From Piromyces finnis (Eukaryota; Neocallimastigomycota; Neocallimastigomycetes; Neocallimastigales; Neocallimastigaceae): a stretch of 64,000 bases of DNA. The translations under genes and the position numbers were made by a program. The notes below the pieces were generated by a model. The model ran no database searches and was not told the DNA's origin. It worked only from the letters and a program-made list of their open reading frames with translations. Below, one piece after another: positions 46,350-56,334 of this stretch; within the stretch, counting starts at the first letter, position 1, and each line of letters opens with the position of its first letter. Location: the NCBI GenBank assembly GCA_002104945.1, contig MCFH01000060.1, positions 186,001 to 250,000 on the forward strand, in the 5' to 3' direction.

Positions 46350-47156
46350 ATGACTGAAAAACAAAACCCTGAAAAAAGTATGCCTCAAAAAGATTCTCAA
46401 CCATCAGAATCCCAATCACCAGAATATCAACCACCACCACCACCATATCAAGAATGTGAATCCCAAGAATATCAACCAAGGGAATTCCAACCTCAAGGAT
46501 ATCCACCTGAAGGTTATCAACAACCTCAAGGATATCCACCACAAGGATATCCACCTCAAGGTTATCCACCACAAGGTTATCCACTACAAGGTTATCAACA
46601 ACCTCAAGGTTATCCACCACAAGGATATCCACCACAAGGTTATCAACAACCTCAAGGATATCCATCACAAGGATATCCACCACAGGGACTCCAACCACAA
46701 GAACAAGGACACCCTTCACAAGATTATAATTCAAGCAATAAAGAAAATGAACTTGAATATTTCAAAGATGAAAATGGTAATATCCTAAGTATGGAAGAAG
46801 CCCAAAAAAGAGGATTGATAGGTGGTATTAATAAAAAGTTAATGATGGGAGGTACTCTTTTAACAAACTTTCATGATAAAAAGCTTATGAAAAAAAGTAT
46901 GAAAGAACAAAAGAAATTTATGAAGAAAAATGAGAAATTAAATAAGAAATTAATGAAGAAAAATAAAAAATTAATGATGAAAGATTGTAAAAAACTATTC
47001 GATCATAATCCTAATCAACATAATCTTGTTCCAAATTTATTAAAAAGTGATAAAAGAGATGCTTCTCAAGATCATTATAGTGCAGGTGGTTTAGCCGGAG
47101 TAAGTTGTCTTCCTTATAGCAACACAACTACTTATGGTACAACATCAAAATGGTAA
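46350..47156 (+). CDS. GYPPQ-repeat protein ending in Trp, family member 3 (268 aa)
   Basis: The most divergent member. The N-terminus is acidic and Ser/Pro/Gln-rich, then about 14 [11 protein letters not shown] units (roughly residues 47-120). The core is shortened but recognisable: [20 protein letters not shown] followed by [15 protein letters not shown]. The hydrophobic stretch is weaker. A long Lys/Met-rich helical segment follows ([20 protein letters not shown]), then a tail ending TSKW. The acidic core, the RGLI motif, the basic stretch and the terminal Trp tie it to the other three. It lies between members 2 and 4. An antisense ORF at 46330-46734 is an artefact of the repeats. Confidence 0.8.
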   Translation: MTEKQNPEKSMPQKDSQPSESQSPEYQPPPPPYQECESQEYQPREFQPQGYPPEGYQQPQGYPPQGYPPQGYPPQGYPLQGYQQPQGYPPQGYPPQGYQQPQGYPSQGYPPQGLQPQEQGHPSQDYNSSNKENELEYFKDENGNILSMEEAQKRGLIGGINKKLMMGGTLLTNFHDKKLMKKSMKEQKKFMKKNEKLNKKLMKKNKKLMMKDCKKLFDHNPNQHNLVPNLLKSDKRDASQDHYSAGGLAGVSCLPYSNTTTYGTTSKW

Positions 47157-49422
47157 AGGGAAAGGAAAATAAAAAAGAGAGAGAATCCTTTTAAATATAT
47201 CCCATATAATAATATACCCTTTAATTTTTTTTATCTTTTAAATCTCTTTTTTTTCAAGAGATTACAATTTTGAAATAATCATTAATGATGTGTAAATATA
47301 ACATATCATTTTTGACAAAACTTTTTACAATAGTTTTTGAAAATTTAAAAAAAAAAAAACAAACTAAAAGTGAAAAACAAAAAAAAAAAAAAAGGAAAAA
47401 AAATTCAAAGCAACAAAAATAAATCTATTAAAGGAAAAAAAAAATCAATGGAAAAAAGTAGTATACTCATAAAAAACAAAGGAATAATAAAAATAAATAA
47501 AAGAAAGAACATTAATTTTATAATGTTTTTCTTCCAAGTTTAAAAAAAAAAAAAAAAAGATTTTCTCTGCAATATTTATAAATTAAAAGTGTTTTATTTT
47601 TTTTTTAAAAAAGTTTATTTACTCTATAATCAATTTCTATTATTTGTTTTATAATTATTCTAAAACCCTTTTCATTAAAAAAAAAAAGTTTAAAATGAAA
47701 TATTTATATTGGAAATATACCATTTGTTATTTTTAACTTGGTAAAAATAATTATAGGTTAAGTGATACTGTTATTATAAATGTTATTATAATAAATCTCT
47801 ATAAATTATGATATTTCCTTTTTTTTTTTTTATTTTGTCCTATATATTTTATTTAAACAGTATTATAATAATTTGAATAGAATTTACTTTAACATCTTCC
47901 ATTTAAAATATAAGTGATTTAAACTTAACTACCATTGATTTTTACCTTTGAATTGAGATGTCTTTCACTTTTTTGATGCAATTCAATTAAGAATAATCAA
48001 TAGCATTAAGATATTTTTCTTTTCTTTTTTCCCTCTTCTTCTTTATCCTTTCATTTAATTATAAAATGGTAACACTCTCTAATGATAGTGTTTCATTATT
48101 ATTAAAGTACAAAGAGTATTTACTTTACATATTAATTTTGAATTTATTTATATTTTTTTTAAAAAAAAAAGTTTATCCATTTCTAATTGATCCTTACTCT
48201 ACATATACATGAATTGAATAACTTTTAAAAACTTTACTTTTTTCTTCTTGAATATATTTGATCTTTTCATATACTATCAGGTATCAGTAATTATCAAATA
48301 GACAAAATATTAAAAAACAATAAAAACATCATCTATAACAATTAATAGTATCAACATAATAAGAGATCGTATAATTACAGTTTTAAACAAATAAAATAAA
48401 ATAATCCAATTATAATATAATATTCAACCATAACTACATTACCACAAGAATATTATATAACCTGTTTTTATTTTTTTTTTCTTGTCAATGACTTTACAAG
48501 AAATGCTTGGGTATTATCAAGTCAAGCATATAGTTTTGCTAAAAGTTAGATTTTTAGAGTGCCTTGTTTCTCTGTTGTTTGACAGAATAATCTTTTATTA
48601 TTATTATTTCTTTTATAATTTTTTTTTTTATTTTTTTATGCGTTTGAATGTATTAAAACGTTTCATAGAATAATAAATATATAAAACATAGATTAACAAT
48701 ATAATCGAATATAAGATTTTTGTTGTTTTCATATTATTTTTTTATATTACAATTTAAATGTCAATTTGAAAATTTTTTTTATTAATAATATCCATATATG
48801 GTATATTAATTTAAATCTTTTTAAAAAAAAGAAAATTCTATTTTCATTATAAATCTTATTTAATAATAAATGGACATGATTAAACTTTTCATAAGATTCA
48901 TTTATAATATATGAACGATAAATGCATAATATTAAAAATCAATTAAATTAATTAAATTTTATATTAATTAAAATATATAGAGTTAATAAAGTAATTAAAA
49001 ATAAACTATAATAATATATATAACAATATATAATAATATATTAGTATAAATATATAAATATAATAACATATAAAATGACAACATGTAATAAATAAATAAT
49101 AATATAAAATATATAATAAATATATAATAAATAAATTGTATACATATAATAATAATATAATGTGGAATAAAATATTTTGATGATAAGGCAGTAAAATTTG
49201 ATAATGTCAAAAAAGCATATAAAAGTAAATAAAAAACTTTTTTTTTTTATTAAATATTTTTATTAAATCTTCAATCGTGTCAAAGAATAATTGACGTGGT
49301 AACATTTAATAAAGTTAAAAAGTAACTTTCTTTTAAAGAAAAAAAAGTAAACAAACCAAATAATATTTTTAAAAACATTCCTTTTTTTTAAGTAACAACA
49401 ACAACAACAACAACCTTAAAAA
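47157..49422. other. Intergenic, no confident gene
   Basis: A/T-rich spacer. Around 48486-48590 composition is less extreme and two frames are briefly open (one reads NDFTRNAWVLSSQAYSFAKS before a stop). It may be a gene remnant, but I cannot name it. Confidence 0.45.
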
Positions 49423-50037
49423 ATGTATCAAATGCCACAACCAGGAGGTGGTTTCCCACCACAAGGATACGGTTATCCACCACAAGGCGGTTTCCCTCCA
49501 CCAGGCCAAGGTGGTTTCCCTCCACAAGGTGGTTATCCTCCACCAGGTCAAGGTGGTTTCCCTCCACAAGGTTACAATAACTTCACTAATCAACAAGATG
49601 ATGAAAGTGAATACGAATACATTACTGATGATGATGGGGATTACATTGAAGATGAAGATGGTACCATCTTAACCACAGAAGAAGCTCAAAACAGAGGTTT
49701 GATTGAACCAGCTACCGGTGAACGTGGTATTGGTAAGAAGCTCTTAATTGGAGGAGCAGTTCTTGGAGGAGTTTGGATGCTTCGTAAGCAATTAAAGAAA
49801 AAGAAGAAGGTTAAGAAGCAAAAGAATAACCAAGGACAAGGACAAGGACCATATGGACAAGCTGGATATAAGAGAGATGTTCCACAAGGTAATTATGGAG
49901 CCCCAGCTCCAGGTTATGGCGCACCAGGTTACGGTGCACCAGCTCCAGGTTATGGTGCTCCAGGCTATGGTGCTCCAGCTCCAGGTTTTGGTGGACCAGG
50001 TTTTGGTGGACCAGGTTATGGTGCTCCAAGATGGTAA
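49423..50037 (+). CDS. GYPPQ-repeat protein ending in Trp, family member 4 (204 aa)
   Basis: Single exon, inverted near-duplicate of 44056-44631 with an extra N-terminal Gly/Phe/Pro/Gln repeat and an extra GFGGPGYG unit before the terminal GAPRW. The central core and the following basic stretch match member 2 at the protein level. The 5' flank matches back to about 49370 (TTTTTAAAAACATTCC, then a CAA run); the 3' flank differs immediately after the stop. This pattern suggests recent duplication or ongoing gene conversion of the coding part. Function unknown. Confidence 0.85.
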   Translation: MYQMPQPGGGFPPQGYGYPPQGGFPPPGQGGFPPQGGYPPPGQGGFPPQGYNNFTNQQDDESEYEYITDDDGDYIEDEDGTILTTEEAQNRGLIEPATGERGIGKKLLIGGAVLGGVWMLRKQLKKKKKVKKQKNNQGQGQGPYGQAGYKRDVPQGNYGAPAPGYGAPGYGAPAPGYGAPGYGAPAPGFGGPGFGGPGYGAPRW

Positions 50038-50950
50038 ATAATCAGTTAGAGATCATCTTGATTTAAAGTCACTAATAAATAATCATTACATATCTACAAT
50101 GACTTTTTAAAATAATTTAAATTGTAAATTACATAAATACCCAAAAAAAAAAATATATCAAAAAAACAAAACATAAAAACAAAAAAATTGTATGAAAAAT
50201 TAATTATAAACGCTCATCAGAACAATATATTTTTTTATTATTTATACATACAAAAATAATAACTCTCTTTAAACCTTTAAAAAAGTTAATATTACTATTA
50301 ATCACATATATATATTTATAATAATAATAACTTAATAAAAAAAAAATTAAAAATAGAAATCTTTTTTCTTTTTTTTTTTAAATGACGTGTTATAAAGAAA
50401 TTTAGTTTGTAGATTACTGTTAAATATTATCCTTACTATATATTAATAAAGTAAAGATTGTAAAAATTAAGAACATAAATATTTTAACTTTAGAGTTTCA
50501 TATACAATGATATAATAAAAGCAAAATATAAAGCTTTCAAACATAAAAAGCTATCAAGTATAAGAGAATAGGTATATGAAGGCATTGAGTAAGGTATGCA
50601 AAAGTATTAAAATATACAGTTAATTTTAACAAGACAAGATTGATTAATGGAATAATGACTTTATTTTCTCATTTCTTTTTCATATTTTTTTCTAATAAAA
50701 AAAAAATATATATATATATACGAAAAAGAAAAAAAAAAACGGTCATAACTGCTAAAATAAAATTAAACTTTTTGGTTCATGAACTATTTAAATCTATTTT
50801 TATTAATATTTTATATATATATATATATATAAAAAAAGATTAGAATATTTTTTTTTTTTTTTTTAATTATTTGTTAAAAGAAAAGTTTTAAAATATTGAT
50901 ATTTTTTGAAAAGTTATTTTCAAATAAATATTATATATATATATTTGAAA
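50038..50950. other. Intergenic, no gene seen
   Basis: A/T spacer before the Hsp70 cluster; the short ORF at 50640-50843 is compositional. Confidence 0.5.
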
Positions 50951-51490
50951 ATGGTTAAAGGTCGTCTTGCCATTATTGGTATTGACTTAGGTATGACTTA
51001 TTCGTGTATAAGAGTTTTTAGAAATGATCAAGTTAATATTATTCAAAATGAACATGGTTATCATATCACTCCATCATGTGTCGCTTTCGCAAATGAAGAA
51101 ACATTGATCGGTGAAACAGCTTTGTATAAAGCTATCATAAATACTAGGCAATACTATAGTTACCTTTGATAAAAATGGGTTTTTTAACGTTTCCGCATCT
51201 GAGAAAGGAACAAATATTTCAAATATTTATAAAAAAAAAAAAATTACAATTAATGAAAATAAAGGAAGATTATATCGAAATGAAATTAATCAAAGAATTG
51301 AAAAAGCAAAAAAAAAAAAAAAAAAATCAAGAAAATGATGAAAAAGAAAAAGAAAAAAAAAAACAACTTTTTTTCAATAAACTTGAAAGTTATGCCTATG
51401 ACCTTAAAAATGGCCTTTTGACTTCTTCTTCTACTTTATTTATGAATTTAAACAAGTTACAAAATTCTATTAATTCTATCATTCTCTGAA
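50951..51490 (+). pseudogene. Hsp70 pseudogene with large internal deletion
   Basis: From ATG 50951 the frame reads an Hsp70 N-terminus ([34 protein letters not shown]). After about 65 residues it jumps, with a frameshift, to the substrate-binding domain ([18 protein letters not shown], then ITINENKGRLYR), so most of the ATPase domain is missing. A poly(A) tract follows, and a last lid-like piece in yet another frame (NKLESYAYDLKNGLL). The phosphate-1 Thr of GTT is Met. It is more like canonical cytosolic Hsp70 than the two intact neighbours. It cannot make a working chaperone. Confidence 0.85.
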
Positions 51491-52286
<796 letters not shown>

Positions 52287-55200
52287 ATGACAAAAAAAAA
52301 CTTTGTTATTGGGATTGATATTGGAACTACTAAAATCTGTGTTGGTATTTGGGAAAATAATCATGTAGAAGTTATTGAAATATATTTTAACCGTTCAATG
52401 CCATCCTACGTATCATTTTGTGAAAATATACGATTATTTGGTAAAGAAGCTTTTGATAAAGCAAGAATAAAACCTGAAAATACTATTTATGGAGTTAAAA
52501 GATTTATAGGACGTTCATATGAAGAAATTCAAAATAAATTAAACTATTTAACTTTCAACGTCACTGAAGAAAATGGAAAACCTTATTTTAAAATAAATTA
52601 TAAAAATGAAGAAATGTTACTTACTCCAGATGAAATATATGTTATGCTTATTTCAAAAATAAAAAGTATTGTCGAAGATTATTTAAATAAAACTATAACT
52701 GATGCTGTTATCTCTGTTCCTGCTAATTTCAACGATTCTCAAAGGAGAGCAACTTTAGATGCTGGAAAATTGGCTGGTTTAAATGTTTTAAGAATTATTA
52801 ATGAACCTACTGCTGCTGCCATAAATTATGTTCTTAACAATAATACTAAAAATCAAAAAATATTAATTGCTGATCTTGGGGGTGGAACATTTGATGTTTC
52901 TATCATAGATATTCAAAATGGTAGCTCTTTTAAAGTCATGGCAACCGGAGGTGACACTCACTTGGGTGGTGAAGATCTGACAAATAACCTTGTTGGTTAT
53001 CTCATTGGAGAAATCAAAAGAGAATATCAAATTGATATTTCTACTAATCGAAAATCATTACTTAAATTAAGAAATGCATGTGAAAAGGCTAAATGTAATC
53101 TTACATCATTTAAAGACACTATTATTAATGTTGAAGATTTATTTCAAGAAGAACCTTTTGATTTTTCAAAAAAAATAACTCGTAGTGAATTTAAAGAACT
53201 GAATGTTTCATTATTTGATAGAATTAAAGAAATACTTGATCGGGTTGTTAAGGACTCCGGATTAAAAACAAGTGATGTTGATGAACTTGTTATTGTAGGT
53301 GGTTCAACTCGTATTCCGATAATTCAAGAAATAATATCATCCTACTTTAATGGAAAACCAATAAATAAAACAGTTAATTTAGATGAAGCCGTTGTTAATG
53401 GAGCCACAATACAAGCAGCCATTCTTTCTGGAAATGCCTTGGATAGCTTACAAGATTTTACCCTATCTGAAATTATTCCTTATTCTTTAAGTTTAAAAAT
53501 TAAAAATGGATATAAAAGTACAATTATTAAACGTAACTCTACCATTCCAACGGAAAATACGATACTTGATTCTTTTTATGTAAGAAATAATAATACTAGA
53601 TATAAAAAATTTGTATCATTTTTGATATATGAAAATGAAAATAAATATACAAAAGATAATTTATTAGATAAATATACTTTATCCTTTGATAATTACTATA
53701 GTAATAAACTAAAGGTTTACATTACCATATCAATAAATGAAAATGGAATTTACATGATAAAAATTGCGACAGAAAAGCTGAAGAACTCTATTAATTTAAA
53801 TATTAATTATGAGAGTTCCAGAAAAGCATTAAATGATAAGGATATAGACCAAATAAAATCAGATATGGAAATGTTTAAAAGAGATGAAATAAAGGAAAAG
53901 GAAAGAATAGAATCTATGAATAATTTAGAAAAACTTGTAAATAATGTGAAATCCATCCTCAGAAATAAGAAAAGTGCTGAAGAATGCATTACAAATTATA
54001 TATATTATATAATAAATATATGTAATTTAAAAATAGAATTTGTTAAAAATAATCAAAATATTAATGAAGAAGAAGATATAAAACATAAAAAAGAATTAAT
54101 GCATTATTTAAAATTAATTTGGTTACACTACAATGAACAATACATATATGAAAATAGTCTAGAATGTGTTGTCAACGATTTACGTAAGTATCTTATAACT
54201 GGTACAAATATTAATACAATTATATCAGATTATACAAGTTACCTTAAAAATTTATGTGATTCTACTATTGAATTTATTAGAGCAAATCAAAAAGTTGGTA
54301 AAGAAGAATATGAAAAATATAAAAAGGAATTAGAATTATATTCAACACCAATCAAAAATGAATACGATGTAAATCATGAAGAAAAGAAAAGAATAAAATC
54401 CATAATACACCTTGAAAATTATGCCAATTCAATACTAGATTTTCTACATGACGATGACGATGACGATGAAGGATTAAACGTACATTTATTAAACTATATA
54501 GAATATTTAAAGCATCTATGTAGTTCAGAGATTGAATTTGTTAAAAACAATTATAAAGTTAGTGAAAAAGAGTATGAAAACCATTTAATTAAATTTAAAC
54601 AAATTTCAATGCCATTTATACTATTTATACTGAAACATATTGAAAAGAAACATATAAAAAAAGAAAAGATGAATGATCTTAAAATACTTGCTAATACTAT
54701 AAATGACATACTAAAAAATAATGAATATACTAAACATTGTATTTTAAATTATGAAAAATATTTGGAGAAAATGTGTATTTCAATAATAAATAATATTAAA
54801 AGTAATCAGAGAATCAGTATAGAAGATTGTGAGACCTTTAAAAATAGATTAGAATATAATTTATATTCCATTGATAATGATTTAATTACAAACTATGCAA
54901 TACAATCTATGAATGAACTAAAAAATTTTGCTTATACTATAAAAAACTATTTTAAAAACGGACAACTAATTCCGGAAATTGTATCAAATCATATAAAATA
55001 TTTATATGAACTAATTAATTGTAATGATAGTATAGAAGACTATAATAGTAAATTAAAATGCCTTTCCCTGCCAATTATATTTAATTACCGTAAAATAAAA
55101 GAAATGGATGAATCTACAGAAGGCATTATAAATTCTTCAGACTGTATTGATAAGATTAATAATGTAAAAGACCCCCATACAGCTATATCAAATAATATTA

Positions 55201-55337
55201 AATATTTAATCTATTGGTCCAATTCAATAATTGAATATATTAATAAGCATCAAAATGTCAGTATAAAAATAAGTAAACATGAAATAGAGTGGTTAAAATA
55301 TTATTTTAGTCCGTTTGAAATAAGTAATAATAATTAA
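52287..55337 (+). CDS. Hsp70-family protein with about six tandem lid modules (1016 aa)
   Basis: Single exon. Residues 1-385 are an Hsp70 ATPase domain with phosphate-1 GIDIGTT (9-15), NEPTAAAINY, phosphate-2 ADLGGGTFD (from about 195), GDTHLGGED, and adenosine motif VGGSTRIP (from about 337). A degenerate interdomain linker (EIIPYSLSL) and a diverged beta-sandwich domain follow. From residue 544 to the end there are about six modules of roughly 75-89 residues, starting near 544, 622, 706, 795, 875 and 950. Each has the plan L-xx-LANxI ... YLKxLC-x4-EFIKxNQ-x-VSxEEYE ... LxxxSxPI, which is the Hsp70 alpha-helical lid plan (compare the widespread EWLxxNQ ... EEYExxxKELE). Canonical Hsp70 has one lid and about 640 residues. 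There is no EEVD tail and no ER or mitochondrial signal, so it is probably cytosolic. ATP hydrolysis looks possible; the multi-lid tail may act as a scaffold or bind several clients. Confidence 0.88.
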   Translation: MTKKNFVIGIDIGTTKICVGIWENNHVEVIEIYFNRSMPSYVSFCENIRLFGKEAFDKARIKPENTIYGVKRFIGRSYEEIQNKLNYLTFNVTEENGKPYFKINYKNEEMLLTPDEIYVMLISKIKSIVEDYLNKTITDAVISVPANFNDSQRRATLDAGKLAGLNVLRIINEPTAAAINYVLNNNTKNQKILIADLGGGTFDVSIIDIQNGSSFKVMATGGDTHLGGEDLTNNLVGYLIGEIKREYQIDISTNRKSLLKLRNACEKAKCNLTSFKDTIINVEDLFQEEPFDFSKKITRSEFKELNVSLFDRIKEILDRVVKDSGLKTSDVDELVIVGGSTRIPIIQEIISSYFNGKPINKTVNLDEAVVNGATIQAAILSGNALDSLQDFTLSEIIPYSLSLKIKNGYKSTIIKRNSTIPTENTILDSFYVRNNNTRYKKFVSFLIYENENKYTKDNLLDKYTLSFDNYYSNKLKVYITISINENGIYMIKIATEKLKNSINLNINYESSRKALNDKDIDQIKSDMEMFKRDEIKEKERIESMNNLEKLVNNVKSILRNKKSAEECITNYIYYIINICNLKIEFVKNNQNINEEEDIKHKKELMHYLKLIWLHYNEQYIYENSLECVVNDLRKYLITGTNINTIISDYTSYLKNLCDSTIEFIRANQKVGKEEYEKYKKELELYSTPIKNEYDVNHEEKKRIKSIIHLENYANSILDFLHDDDDDDEGLNVHLLNYIEYLKHLCSSEIEFVKNNYKVSEKEYENHLIKFKQISMPFILFILKHIEKKHIKKEKMNDLKILANTINDILKNNEYTKHCILNYEKYLEKMCISIINNIKSNQRISIEDCETFKNRLEYNLYSIDNDLITNYAIQSMNELKNFAYTIKNYFKNGQLIPEIVSNHIKYLYELINCNDSIEDYNSKLKCLSLPIIFNYRKIKEMDESTEGIINSSDCIDKINNVKDPHTAISNNIKYLIYWSNSIIEYINKHQNVSIKISKHEIEWLKYYFSPFEISNNN

Positions 55338-55609
55338 AAAGTGAAATAAAATAAATGATTATACAATATTAATAATAAAATAATAGTAACCGTAAAAACT
55401 CCATCCTTTATAATTATGATATAAAATTTTCATATAAATATATTATATATATTATATAGGACAAAAACTAAAGGTATCAAAAAAAAAGGAATATAAATCA
55501 ATTTTCAAAATGGAAAGATATGAAAATACTGACTTTTTTTTTTTTTATAGTTGAATTGTTTATAGGAAGAAATTATAATACGTTAATTCATGTAATGATA
55601 CTCTTCCTA
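55338..55609. other. Short spacer, no gene seen
   Basis: A/T spacer between the long Hsp70 gene and the ankyrin remnant. Confidence 0.4.
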
Positions 55610-55985
55610 TACACAATTTGCTTTGTTAATATCTGCTCCAAGTTTAATTAAATATCTTACTACTTTCGAACAAAATGAATCACTATTTTTAATAACAATT
55701 TACTAATAATGGTGTATTGTCTTCATTATCTGGTATATTTATATCGGGACCATATTTCATTAAATAATCGAACATAACTCCTTTTTAATATTTATAAATT
55801 ATAAATATTGGTATTTCACCTTTATTATTTCTTTTATTTATTAAAGCACCATTTTCAATCAATATTGGTAAAAGTTCTTTATTACATGTATTATAGTATA
55901 ATTCGTGTAGTGGTGTATGACCATAATTATTAGTACAGTTAATATCACCATCGTCTCTAATTAATAAGTTTATAATGTAAATCAA
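55610..55985 (-). pseudogene. Ankyrin-repeat gene remnant
   Basis: The minus strand from 55985 reads GDINCTNNYGHTPLHELYY and ILIENGALINKRNNKGEIPI, both clear ankyrin units. After a frame change it continues as MKYGPDINIPDNEDNTPLL, then stop codons, then VVRYLIKLGADINKANCV. Four ankyrin-like units are recognisable across at least two frame changes and several stops, with no proper start. A degraded fragment of a larger ankyrin protein. Confidence 0.75.
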
Positions 55986-56021
55986 AATATTTTAATAGAA
56001 TAAAATAAAAAAATTAAAAAA

Positions 56022-56208
56022 TTAGAAAATGTCTTTATCTATTTAATAAAAAAGACATTAAAAACCGTTGACTAAGTCTTGATAAAAAAAAAAAAAAAAA
56101 GGTATATCCATTTTTATAATTAATTTTTTTTTTAATTTGTTTTTTTAATTTTTATTGGAAGATTAAATAAATATTAAAAAACTAGACATTTTTAAAAATA
56201 TTAATAAA
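56022..56208 (+). repeat. Direct repeat flanking the second Hsp70, upstream copy
   Basis: Begins TTAGAAAATGTCTTTATCTA and includes GTTGACTAAGTCTTGAT followed by an A run and GGTATATCCATTTTTATAAT. The same order of blocks appears at 58567-58723. Confidence 0.8.
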
Positions 56209-56334
56209 TGGTTTTATATAAAATAAAAGTTTTCTTTTTTTTTTTTTCAAATTTCAAATTTAAACAATCTTTATAATAATAGCCTTTAAAACACAAAGTA
56301 TAATTAAATATTATTAAAAAAATAAATATATAGT

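Noticed and set aside
46330-46734. Minus-strand ORF of Val/Leu/Asp repeats opposite GYPPQ family member 3
   Set aside because: The sense strand encodes the conserved family core; the antisense frame is open only because CCACAAGGTTAT repeats lack stops in that frame.
48486-48590. Possible coding remnant (NDFTRNAWVLSSQAYSFAKS)
   Set aside because: Only about 20 codons before a stop, and I cannot match it to a family; too short to call a pseudogene.
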